Assembly (NCBI RefSeq): GCF_954871325.1
Contig: NC_088776.1
Coordinates: 34,148,508-34,212,507 of the forward strand
DNA length: 64,000 nucleotides
Origin: Gordionus sp. m RMFG-2023
Taxonomy: Eukaryota; Nematomorpha; Gordioida; Chordodea; Parachordodidae
Direction of reading: 5' to 3'
Both the position numbers and the translations under genes were made by a program. A model generated the notes under the pieces. It had not been told where the DNA came from. It made no database searches and saw nothing but the letters and a program-made list of their open reading frames with translations. Position 1 is the first letter of the stretch. The number at the start of each line of letters is the position of its first letter. This document shows positions 1-13,400 of the stretch, one piece after another.

Positions 1-99
1 AAGAAGTTGATGTATACCTTGTTTTTGTTAATCACATTACCTATCGGATTGTTAGGTTATCAATAAAAATGGCAAATGATTAATATTAATAATTATTCC

Positions 100-251
100 A
101 AATAACTCGATATGAATGAAACGAATTCTTCAAATAATTTGTCGAATATTCAAATTATTTGTTTTGTTAATTTAAATAATTCATATTAGAACGAAACGAA
201 TAATTTACTATTCGTATTTGTTACTATTCGATTCGTTTTTGAATAGCCCTA
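100..251. repeat. Terminal fragment of a hAT-like element (ATTCGATTCG-rich family)
   Basis: The stretch is full of inverted copies of ATTCGATTCG/CGAATCGAAT and ends in AATAGCCCTA. Read from the other strand it starts TAGGGCTATTC followed by AAAACGAATCGAAT. The hAT element at 61782-62866 has very similar ends (TAGGCCTA then AAAACGAA). I see only one convincing terminus, so this is probably a truncated or internally deleted member of that family. Confidence 0.4.
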
Positions 252-1301
252 GTATTCATATTTAGATGGTGAGAATTATTAATTAATGATTTTGTTTAAA
301 GAGGCTTAAAACAAATTTTCTTTGCATTCCCATTAAAAATATTAATTATAAAGTTGCTTAAAACTCTTTATTATTTAAGTTGGACTAGATAACTAAATCC
401 TCCAAATGAGTTAGGTTCGCGATCAGGGTTGCCAGATAATAAAAATTTTAATTTTAACTATATTTTTACATGGGGGTTACGACCATATTCCACTTTGCCG
501 ACTTTTGGCCATATTTTACTTGGCCCTCGGCCAGATTTAACTAATGGTGTCTTTTATTTATGTACTTATTTTATCTGAAATATATTGATAAAAAATATTT
601 TATAAAAATCTGTCGATGCGTTGAAGTGGTTAGTTGTTTTTTAAATTGACGATGAGGCCATTAATAAAGTTTTACAGCTGGTAAAACAGAATTTACTGGT
701 CTAATAAATAATATCCTTCTTTATTTAGCTATATCAAAAGGAAATAGTACAACATAAATAGACATTTTATTTAAAAAGATTTATTTTTGAATGAAAACGT
801 GTGAGATTTTCTAATTTTATGGAAATTTTATAACTGCGATATATGTGAAAGTTTGGTCAATGATGTTGTATATTTCATTTTTTTTTTAAATTGCTATAAT
901 CTCCCAATCTACGTGGGAGACGTGACAACTCTGTTCACGACCTGATTAATTTAAAGTAAATATATTCAATTTTACTAGACTATCTTTGAGAATATTATAA
1001 CTGGGATATCCTGATATTCAATATCAGATTGGAGCGGGGTCCAATAATAGCCATTTTATCAAATCAATTAGGATTTTTAATTGTCTACGTTTGATTTTTT
1101 TATATAGTAAACCTTTAATTAGTCACATATAAGCTGATTTATTTACCTCATATAGAGTATATTTTAACTGTTATTATTTAAAATTTTAAAGTATTTGTTA
1201 TTATTTCATTTAAATAATTCTACCGTGTTTTATTTTTAATGTTAGTTACCTCAAACTTTTCAATATAATATTAAATTTTTTTGAATCATTAATTTTAAAA
1301 G
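252..1301. other. AT-rich non-coding DNA, no gene seen
   Basis: No open frame, RNA gene or element end could be supported here. If the exon at 1302 is real, this is makorin intron or 5' flank. CCCH-finger exons expected upstream of it in a makorin gene were looked for and not found. Confidence 0.5.
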
Positions 1302-1493
1302 CATTATCTATTTCTCCCTCGCCATCCTACTACGTCCTCAATGATACTGTATATTATAATAACGGTACTAATAAATCTATCACCAAACTGCCCAATCAAA
1401 TTGACCCAGGACATTATATTAACGAGATAGAGAACGCATATAGAGAGGAAGCGTTTGACCGAAAAGACCTAACATCAATCACAAAAAGTGAAG
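1302..1493 (+). CDS. Probable upstream makorin exon
   Basis: An open frame reads ...SYYVLNDTVYYNNGTNKS and ends ...DRKDLTSITKSE. It is preceded by TTTTAAAAG and followed by GTTTCT, a weak donor. It ends with one base of a codon, and the next exon starts with two, giving GTA (Val). The coding-like composition and phase match are the only support. I do not recognise the sequence, which would sit before the PAM2 motif where makorins are poorly conserved. It could be an unrelated relic. Confidence 0.45.
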
Positions 1494-4400
1494 GTTTCTT
1501 ATAAATGCCTCATAATATATTGGCATTGATTCACTTTTCGATTTTAGAAAATTATTAGTATGAACTTAGTGATTATTTAATATATTGATCTATAGTATAA
1601 AAAAACGCATGTACTGGGGTGACGATCCCCTTTAAAGTGGACACATGCAATATAATCGATAGTACACTGGTTTGATAGAACCAATAGTCAGGTTTCACAT
1701 AAACCGAACTTAAAAATTATAGTTAGGGTTGGCTTACGGTTTTAAACTTTTGTAATAATTTAAACAATGTTTTATCTATATTATATTGTTGCCATTGGTT
1801 TTAATAACTATTCATAAAACAAAGAGAAGAATTAAAAAATCATTTTTTATTATCATTTAAAATAGAGCCCGACTTATTTTTTTAAGTCCGACCCGATCCG
1901 ATAAAAAAAATTTAAGATTTGCTTTATCAATCCAATTCGAGATTTTTTCTTCTTCAAAGATCCATGTACGTTTTGAAATTTTTATTTTAGAAAATGTCTA
2001 AGTCATATCCGATCCTATTTTTTTTTACTATTGAAAAGTATATTTTAACGAAATCACAAAATTATAAGCGCTGAAGATAATAACTCTTGAGAATAATTTA
2101 ATTTTATAAAATAATTATTGCGCCCATATATTTTGTGGTAAATTCAAAGCAAATATATCACTTGGTATATGAGACATTTAATTAAACATTTTTAGTGTTA
2201 ACAAAAAGTCACTAAATATCTTTAAAAATATAAGGTTTTCTTATCAGTTAATTTTTTGAATGATATTGCTATTATTCCTTTAAAATAATATATCATTTCT
2301 TTACTATTGGAGCGATTTATCACTATTGGTATTGGCACTGCACTGAGTAATCGTTGTAAAAACCAATATATCTAATTTTCTATTGGATTGATATTCGTTT
2401 TATCAACCAAGAATTGGTACTGTTGCCAGCCCTAATTAGAGAAAAATATGTAAATATAGTTGTTAAATAAATAATAATCTAGAATAGTGAAAATTAATTT
2501 TAGCTTGTTTAATGAATATTGAGTATATATGAAAATATGTTAATAGATAAAACATAATCCACTTATTATTTTTAAACACATCTTGTGCTACATATTTTAA
2601 ATCATTTTTATTGATATTGTTATTCGATACACTTTAAAGAATCATTAACAAATCTGAATTATAATATTTAAAATTTTTTTTAAAGTTTTTATAGGATTAT
2701 TTGGCTGCAATATATTGCATATATATTCCAGAGATTTGTATGGTATTTTTTTTTAATTTCGAGTAATTGCTTCATTTCTTCACAATTTATTGATAAATAT
2801 ATGGATTTTGCTCATAAATATTTGTATTATTAAAATATTTAAATTATATATTAAAATAAACAATAATATTTGCAAAGTAAACTAAATACCAAGAGTGTAA
2901 ATTGACTATAAAGGTTCGACTTAACCTTATATCAAATCAATATTTAAAAAAACACAAAGTAAATTTAATATAAATAGATATCTTTAAAACATGTATTTCT
3001 TTGATCTGCACAAACCAAACACATGGGCTTGAAACCTGTGACAACAAAAATATTAATCTAAAAAAATCCCAAATTTTAATGAGTCAATTGTCGAGAAATA
3101 TCACGAATTACACATAAATCATAAACAATATTACCAATATATTTCTCTAGATTTTGGAAGGTATACAATATATTACCATAAAATTAGATAATATAACTTA
3201 TAAGAAACTCAAATTATTTGGACAGTATGCTAAGACATAATCAAGCCAATTCCATTTCAAAAGTCCTTAAATAGAATAAGTAAAAGAAATATAAATAATA
3301 TCATAATTACGTTAAAACCTGGTAAGGGAGTATATAACAATATTAAAGAAGATCTAGATACTCATGCTTATGATAGATTTAAATTAATCATTTTGAAATA
3401 TCATAATTGTCTCAACATTTCAAACAAATGACTATTTTGTCTATTCCCAAATTATATAGTATACATTCATACAAGATATAATTATTATTCACTTTAATCA
3501 AACACCTTACCTACCTCAATTTCGATAAAAATTTGATTTGTAGGTGCATCATGTTTTAATTAAATTAAAAATATTATTTGAGTTAATGGAGATTTAAGGT
3601 TAAAATCAAGTTTTTTTAAACCCTTTATCGCGATAAACTAAATAAATTTGAACCTTGAATTTTATACTTTATAACCAGGCGCGTACGCAGGAATTGGGTC
3701 TGGGGGGGGGATAATAAATTTTTTTAAGAAATATTATTGTTTTTTAAAAATATCAAGCATAAATTTATTAGGACTAATAACTATTTCTAATACACAATTT
3801 TAAATTATATGAATTATAAAAAAATTATACATATAAACCGGCACATAAAAAACTATAAAATAAATGTGAATTAAAAAATATAAAGTGAATATAACCACCA
3901 TATGAAACACTTAAATAACCCAAAATAGAAATTTGAATTTTTTGAGCCTTTAAAATTTATATATAAAGTAAAAAATTTTAATGTTGGAAATATAAATATT
4001 AATACACAAAATGTTTCTTAGGAATAATTGTATTTTGTATAATATTTACAATTTAAAATCCAATCTTCGTTGGGATTGAGCTAATTTTTCAATTACTCAT
4101 CCTTGCTTGGCGTCAAATGCCTATAAATATTTAAAAGATCCAAACCATTCAATCCACTTTCAGAAGTTGTACTTCTTAGGTATGTTTTCAGAGAACTGCA
4201 GGCCCGGTTCCCGGGCGGGACCGTATTTTAATTTTTTAAATACACCCGGGCCGGGCCTGATTTTTTTTAAAAAAAATTATCCATCCCGGTTATATTTTTA
4301 AAACCAAATATATGAAATTAGCTATAAAAGTCAAAAATAAATATAATTTATTTAAAAATATCCGTGCCGGGCCAGAACGGGCCTAGCCTGAAAACCGAAA

Positions 4401-7400
4401 AAAAATCAAGGCCGAGCCCTGCAAATTGTATCTCTGCAGGGCTCTGTTATTCTTCTTAAAAAAGAGAATGTTCTCTCATTACTTTACTAATGGGAAGAGT
4501 TGCTAATATATATATATAATCATTTTAATACATTGGGAATAAAATCTAAATTGTGTTTGATTTTATACAAAGCATCCATAGCATTTTTTGAGACTATATC
4601 TTAGTTAATCTTTTAAAAATAGTTATTCAGCTAATAAGGCATCAAACAAATATTTTTTTTTTCTATCACTATCTGAAAAAGATTGGGAAGGCTTTTGTGG
4701 AAGTAATATCTGCAGATTGGTAAGTGCTGCATGATGAATTAAAAACCATTCATTTATTTGGATTATAGTTTTTTAATACTTTTCTACTGATCTTATACTA
4801 ATGTTTTGACGATGAGCTTGCCTTGCTGCAAATCGAGTGAGACAAATATTAAACACGTATAGCTCTCCTTTTGACTCAACGATAACATATAAAATTGAAA
4901 TTCTTCATCAACATTAGCCCTAATTTCCTTGAGTTCTAATAAAATGCTCTCCGCTATTCTCATCTTCTTAATCAAGTCAATGCCATGTTTTTGAAAAGCA
5001 TTACATAAAATAATTGTATAATTAAATAATACATTCTAATGAGAGAAAAAAAATTGAAATAAGTATTGAATCCAATAATTTTCTTGCTTCTGAGGAAATA
5101 TTTCTTTCAGGCTATTGTGATATTTCAGTAATAGCATTAATAATCGGTTCTTCTAACTCCATAAAAACTGTTACTGCTTGATGGCGGAGACTTTATCTCG
5201 GACAAATTTGCACTTTATTTCTCCCTGTTGGACAAGGAGTTTCAGAAAAATTATTATTTGACTAGAAATATGAAAATGGTAGATAAATATTATACCACTA
5301 GAAATTTGAAAATAATAGGTAAATATTACGCCAATGAAAACTTGAAATAGAAATTAATTGATAAAATAACTTAATAGATGAAAGTGATAAATAAATGTAA
5401 TTAAATATATATTTAATATGAGATAGGAATAAATATTAAAAATATAAATAAATATAAACATTAATATTTTGAAAAATATATCCGGCATCTGCATTTTTTG
5501 GCTTTGGGGATGATTTGTCCCCCTGCCCCCCCCCCGCTGCGTACGCCAATGTTTATAACTAAGCCAATAATTTATAATTATGGGGAAAATGTAAAATTTT
5601 GTTTTCATGGTCATTTAATGTCTAGTTAAAGATTTATGATTTAATTTTTAAAATGTCAATTTTTAAAAAAAAATTCCTACTGATCGTTTCTATTTTACTA
5701 ATATTTTCCTCAATAATTAGCGCGGCGGCTTATTCCTATTGCGAATAATGTTTAAAAAGTATAAATGCCGCTACAAATGAACTTTTTTAATGCAATAAAA
5801 AAAAGCTATAGCGTTAAAACCCATCTAAATATTATTTATAATTGATTTATATATATTATGCATATTGATTAATTTTTTTTGCCATATTTTATAAATACAC
5901 AAAATATTACTTTTAAAAAAATTCTTTTAAACAATAAAAAAATAGCCCTAATTGTGTTGAGACGTTTATATATAGCGCCACTTATACGTTTCTTTCTATT
6001 TAGTTTTTAATTAATAGCTAATTATTTAACAGCCACAAGAGGTAAAAAGTTCATTTTTGTAACTTAAATCTATATTATCCCAAATTATAATAATTGCTAA
6101 TTAGATAAAATTTAATTTTTAATCTAACTAGGATATGTAATACGTCTACAAATTTTTATCGAAATCGAAAGGGGTTGGCAGAAAATTACAATTTTATCTC
6201 TCATTTAAAATAGAATGGCCCCTATATATATATGTAGTAGTAAATTATTATTTATTCTACAACAATTAACCCTTTTCTCTTACTATATATATATATGTAT
6301 ATTATTTTAAAATTTCTGATTTACGTGAAACCTGATTTAAATTGGGAACCAATTGTACTCCCTAGTTTATTGCATTAAGCAATCCCATATACGATGATGA
6401 ATGCCCATTCTTTTGTCAAATCGCCTCTTTATGATATATATTCATAATTTGATATGATATTTATTACTGTTAACTTATAATTGTATATAAATATGAGTTA
6501 ACATACATAAATTTAAAGTAACTATCATTGAGGAAGGCACCGAAGAAAGTGATGAAGTAAAAAAAGCCATCAAACAAAAGATTCTAAACGTTAACGCCAA
6601 GGAATTCTATCCGGCCTACAATACATTGAGTAAGCTTTAAATTATTGATATAATACCGCTTTTTAATTTGGAGCTGCGCCGTCTAAAGAAAATATTGGAT
6701 CGACATTATTTTAATTAAACCGATCCCATTTTTTTAAGTGGGATTTATTAAACATTAAATTATGATGAGAGATCAACATCTGTAATATTTAAATTTTGCT
6801 TATAAAATTGATTTCCTACAGTCATACCTTTATTTGATTTTGTTTTACATTTATATTTTTAATAGGATATTGATTTTGTTTTGATATTTATACTGTTTTA
6901 ATATGAATATTTTTTTTGTGAAAAGTAGATTGAATAAAAATAAACAGGTCTAAAAATTATAGAGAACTTCTAAAAAATGCTTTTCTTTGAAATAAAATTC
7001 TTTAAATTAATTGAAATTTTCATCTAAGCAGAGTTATTAATCTCTAACAATTTATATTACAATTGCTAGTTTCATAACGTTTAAAAAAAATCTTATAAAA
7101 CAAACAGGGTATATGATATAATGGTAATTATCGGAATTTCAGATGAAATATAATATAGGACCAATAAATTTATTCACTATTTTTGTATTTTTATTTAAAT
7201 TAAATCATTAATCAAATTAAGAAGGCATTATTATTTTTAAAATATTATATTTCTAAAAGTGAGTTATTCAGAAGCAGTTCGGACTAATTTAGAGAATACC
7301 ACACCTTCATTAGACACCAGACCGCTTTGTCCCTATTCTCTTGAAGGTGAGTGCATGTTCGGGAAGGATAGATGCGTTTACTTGCATGGGCTGCTGTGTG

Positions 7401-10400
7401 ATGTATGTCAGAAGAATGTTCTGCATCCTTATGACGAAGAACAAAGCAAAAGCCACCAAGAGGTTATTTTTAAAAAAAAGTATTTATATATTATATAATA
7501 ATATCCTATTCATTAAAATTTGCCTCATACTTATCAAATTTAAGCAGTTATAAAGTACAAATTTTAACTTCCTCTTCCAGTTTATTTTTAAATTATCGCG
7601 CTAACTATCAAGGAGGAACATAGATGTTATAAAAATATATCTGGCTAGTGGTTATATATAATTTAAAAAAACATGATTGAGCTGCTGAGATTAACAGCCT
7701 AAAATAAGAATGTTAACTAGATATGGTTAGTAAATTAAATTACGAACCGGTTTTAAATAATGATTTTAAACCGGTTTTTGTTAATTAAATTTATCGTTTC
7801 GTTTTTTACTTTTATGAGAGGGGATATTTAATAAGATATATTTAAAAAAAATTTTAATCTTCGTTACTTTGAAAGATTTACTAATGTATAACCTAAATAT
7901 TACAAAATATTTTTAAAAAAATCTTTATATTCTATTTTTCCCAACAAACTTCATATAGGTGGCAAACAACACAAGGAATAATAATATCCAAAATTTATCA
8001 TGGCATTTATCAGTGCAATTTTTATATCCAAAATGTAGGCATATATCTATGAATTCTAGTTTATAAGAAAAATTTGCAGGTCGCCTATTTAGTCCTCTAA
8101 TCTAGAAAAATAGAATATCTTTTATAAGCAAAATATTCAATTGATCAAGTTAAAGTGCTCACTTTTTTAAAATATAATTGGGGCACAATTTCCAACCCAA
8201 TGTATCACATATCTTCATCTTGTAACTTGTCCGAATCAGCTGTGAGTGGTTGCATTGCCATATAATTTTTAATAATTGAAATTCCATTAACACAATTTTT
8301 TTTTTTGAAAAGATAAACTGCGCCCTTGTAGCTCGGAAATAGAAATTTTTTGATTAGAAAAAGACGCCATTTCTGAAAAAGGCAAAATAATTTTTTTGAC
8401 ATTTTTCATAATTAAGATGTAACGATAATTATAATTTCTCTGTGATTAAGACGAATAAATTCGTTATTTTTAATTTATTTAATTGAAGATACGCTTAATT
8501 TTTATTTTTTAATTAAAGATTCTGGGCAAAGCTGTGGTCTAAAAATAAATTTATAAAATTCGGAGCTGCCCACATTTTCTTTTTTTCGGTCACAAATATG
8601 CGCAAGAGAAATATGACCTTTTTAGTAAGAGCTTGCTGGATTTAAACAAAAAATTTGTGCTGATTGTATCATAACTAATTTAAAAATGATTATCGTCCTC
8701 TATGTAAATGATGTAGAAAATGATTTAGGATAAATTTTTTCCTTGGGGGTTAAAAATTGTGCAACGAAAGAACTATTTTCTACTAGCTTTTATAAATTGA
8801 GGAATTAATAAAATTATTTGACTCAAAATAGAATTAAATCTGTTATCACTATAGTTGGGTAATGGCTAAATATCGACTAATTCGGCTCAATCTACAGGCA
8901 TGTGTCAGAGAAAATCCTTTAAAATTAAAGCGTTAATTTATATTAGTTTCTTTCAAATTTGAGCAGCTATATTTTTAATACAAACTCCTTGGTAAAAATG
9001 ATATTTTCGGCTAAAAATTCGGGCGTTTATTGAAAAGGGACAAGTTACTCATATATAATTATGTTAAACTCTCTCCCCTCACCAAAATATAAAGGCGTGC
9101 CTCAAAGAGATGCAGCTAGAGATGGAATTCTCCTTTGCGGTGCAAAGGAGTGAAGAAAAGACGTGCGGTATCTGCTACGAAAAAGTGCTAGAGTCGACGT
9201 CTGATTACGACAACAATCCCGACAAACGTTTCGGTATACTACCAAATTGCCAGCATTGTTACTGCCTCCCTTGTATCATGAACTGGAGGAAAACTAAGAA
9301 TCAGACTATCGATCATTCTACCATTAGGTATGATATTAATTAACAGAAAATGAAGTTAGATAAACTCGAACCATCTTGACGGAAAATGGGAGGGGGGTAA
9401 ACAAGAAATTAAAAAAAATTTGTTTTTATTAAATCAAGACCTTGAACTTTTGGTTAATTTAATTTTTAAAAATTACTATTTAAATAAGGCACTTACTTAA
9501 TAAATCAGAATTAAAACTAAAACTCTAAAAAAATCCTTAAACAAAACTTAACACTCGTAAAATACTTTAATTTTATGAAAAACCTAACTTCTGAAATATG
9601 GTAAATAACTTCTAAATCCTAAATTTAGTACACAAATAGAGAAGCGCTAACAGAGTCAAACTCTTCTCTAGAGGTAGAATTAGAGTGCCAATTTATATCT
9701 AAGCTTTAGCTCAGATAAAAAAAAACTGAATTTAGAAAAAATAATGATTGCTCGAATTTTAAACTAAAAGTCTTAGATTGAAAAATGAATTACTTACAAA
9801 TATATGTGAATGCTAAAAACTAGTCACTTAATTGCTATGAAATATTTTTTCTTAGCACTAATGATTTTAAGAGTCTTCTTGATTATACATTTTCAAAAAA
9901 ATATTTACCAATCGGTTCCTACTAAAAAAAATTACTGGTTATTAGGGCTTATTTTTTAAATGAATCCTTTATTACATAAATGTGATAATGGTTAATTGGG
10001 TTAAATCAAAAATGCTAAATATTATAACTACTCCGAAATTCTTTAAAATAAACGGTCTTTTACTAGAAAAATCTTCTAAATATAAAATTTAAATAAAATA
10101 ATATATCAACATTTTAGACCATTTAAATTAAATGAGAATTTTATAATGTTAATCCTAAAATAAAGAATAAATTATTTTACAATAAAAAAATATTAATTTT
10201 TCTATTTCAAAAGATTTAGTCATTTTTTGAGGAAATTTCTCCCTTAATTTATTTTATTCTTTTCTATTATCGTGTTTATTTTTTGGGGAGGGGGTCAACT
10301 CTATAATATATATTTTCTCGCAAATAAAATAAATGACTAAAATATTTTTTAGATCATGTCCTGAATGTAGGATACAGTCTTATTTCATAATGCCAAGTAG

Positions 10401-13400
10401 GATATGGGTCGAAGAAAAGTTGGAAAAGGAAAGAATGATCGAAGAATACAAAAAAACTTTGGGGTAAAAAAAAGCATGATATTTTGAATACGTTATTGAA
10501 TTTTATTTTTTCAAACTTCAATCAAATTGTTAATCACACATCGTGATGCATTTTTTTAAGGTAATTATAAAAATTGCAATATCAGTTTCTATAAATAATA
10601 CCTTTAATTTTAATATAAACAAACGGTTCTACATACTAGGTTAATTTCTACCTGCCAAGAGTAAAAGCCGAACCCATTTTACTTGATATATTAATTTTTG
10701 ATTACAAATAGCGGATTTTATTAAGTATTTATTTTTCAAGAATATTTAAATATTTCCTCTATTTCTAATTTAAAAGAATTCGAAGGAAACACATATAGAG
10801 GGATATTTTACACCATTTTAATAATATCGTAATTGAATAGAATTCTTACATCAGGAAGATTATTGTCAAAAATCTCGCTCTAGTAGATTGCAAAAATTAG
10901 ATGAGTTATTCTTTAATAAAGAGAATTATTTTTTTAAAAGGCAAATACAATATGAAAAATGGAGTGATCTCTGTGGATTTAGGTCGTTTTTAGTGACGAA
11001 TTAGAATTCAGCAATATAAAAGGGTTCCTTATAACTAGATGATTCTTTTAACCCAAATTGCAAGAGTCTTAAATTTATAAATACTATAACATCCTCACTA
11101 CCATCTCTTCCCCCCCTCTGTTCTCAACGCCTCAGCCTGAACTCTTTTTCTCACAACCATATAGTCATTTCATATCACAATCTCTCGCCCAATGCCCTTA
11201 TTGGCATTTGAAACACGATTTTACATTCGATATCCATTTCTCCTTTCGCTGCTACCTCCGCTATACTTCACATTGGTAACATTCGAACTTTCTCCCCTCT
11301 GTGGAAAGCCTCCTCTTGTATCTCTTTCCAACTCTGCAATCATTTTTTGCATGCCCAAATCTTGCGTATCGTAATCTCTCTCTTTTACCCGGACAATATG
11401 TTAAAATATGACCCTTTTCTCCACATTCAAAACATTGAACTCTGCAATTTACCGCAATGTGTCCCCTAACGCCACATTTCTAACAAATCATATTTCTACC
11501 CCTCTGTGCTTCAATACTAAATGAAAGTTTTTACTAAAGCTTTAAGTGATACTTATCGATGTCGTCGATAAACGGCCATACCTCTCATCATCATTTTCAT
11601 TTTTCATCATTCACTCATTCTCTCATTATATCCCTCCACCAATAACGACTGCCCACGAATTCGAATACTTCTCTTTCTCCTTATTTTCCTACCAAAGAAT
11701 AAACGGCACAATCATATCAGTAATATTACCACTGCCCATCAATACATTGTACTGTAACTCCGCGTGCTTTGTTATTTTAAAACTTTTCATTAAAATTTGT
11801 AAAAATATTAAAATAAAATGGTCCAAAATTTTTGTTAATTTATATCCATTAATTTAATTTATCACCAAATATTTTTACAAAATAGTTTACTTCCAAATAT
11901 TTATAAAATATTACCAAAAATATTTTAACAATTTATAAAGTTAAATAATATGATATAATTAATAAAATTACACTGAAATGACGCTTTTAATCACCACTGT
12001 AACCCACTTCACAATTTTTTACTACCACTTCCAATAACCGCGGTAAACTGCTTCACAATTTTTTCCACTAATACCTCAAATAACCACAGTGCTCCACAAT
12101 ATTTCCGAAAAATGATGTATTATCAAAAAAATTGGTTCTTTCCTTACTTTGGTCTCGGCACTAACTATTAGTTGTTCTCCTTGAATATACCAAAAAGACC
12201 GCAACAAATTTTTATTCAAATATAATAAAAACAATAATTAATTTATTATAATTCGATCCCCTTTTATAGGGAAGCTCCTAATTGTAAATAAAATTACAAT
12301 TTAAAATACATTTCTTTAACATTATAAACCCTAAAATCACGCCTAAAAATCATAATTGTCAAATACATGTATTGAAAAAGAAAACTTACTTATAATTTTA
12401 AAAATAGACAGTAATTGAAATGTTTAAATTTTAATTTTGTAATAAAAAATGACAATTATATGAAATTATCGATGATATGTAAATTTTAGTAGTAAATATT
12501 GAGATCAAAAATGTAATAATTGAAGAAAGAAAAAGAAAAGGAAAGTTTTATAATTTTTTAGTTTGATTGTTTGATTTTATATTTTTACTTTTTATTTTAT
12601 TTATGTTATTTTAGAATGAATTTGATTAATTATATATTTTAATAAATTAATTTGGCATCTTCAATTTTGGATCCTAATAATCACCTGTGTGTTAAACAAT
12701 GTCACTGAAAATAAAAATGAAATATCGAAATATGGAATGATTTCACAAAAATCGAATATTTATAAATCTTGTAATAATAAAATTATTAACTGCATTACAA
12801 AAACCAAATTATCATAAAATATATTTTGATAATTTTTTTTTATCTCATTTAAACTTTTGTCATACTTAAAACAAATGGGATATTTTACAACTGGAACTAT
12901 GAGTGTAATAGAATAGAGCATTACCCAGTTGAATCTATAAAGGCTGTAGCAAAAAAAAAAGAGAAGATATCTTGTCGAAAAATCTAAAAAAATATTTATT
13001 TGTTGAAATGATAATTCGATGGTGACCGGCATCGACATGCCACACCAGCTCTTCGCTTAATGTTTCAAGGTATTTCAAGAAAATATCTTATAAAATAAAA
13101 ATTCCTCAGCCAAATATGATCACTGCTTATAACAAAAACAAACACATGGGTGGAGTCAATCTCTGAGATAATCTCATATCTACATATAGAATAAAAATAA
13201 AAGGGAAAAAAAGATGTTGGCCATTATTCACCAATTTTATCGATCTAGCCTTGGTAAATTCTTTAAAATCTGGGAATTCGTGAATCAAGATGACAAGAAG
13301 AGTTTGCTTGTATTTAGGCGAGAAGTTACTAACTACCTCTTTTGAACACCAATTAAAATTGAAAAAAAAATAAGTACATGGCACACAAGCCAGTTTGCAA

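Larger units (their letters stand above)
3676..5551 (-). mobile_element. hAT element with 8-bp TSD TTTATAAC (degenerate)
   Basis: The ends CAGGCGCGTACGCAG and, read from the other strand, CATTGGCGTACGCAG form a near-perfect inverted repeat. The direct repeat TTTATAAC flanks both sides (3668-3675 and 5552-5559), a perfect 8-bp TSD typical of hAT elements. C- and G-runs just inside the ends are also typical of this group. Minus-strand relics of a ZMYM1/TTF-type hAT transposase lie inside, and a GGCCCGG-type repeat sits within it at 4196-4445. Length 1876 bp, so internally shortened. Confidence 0.75.
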
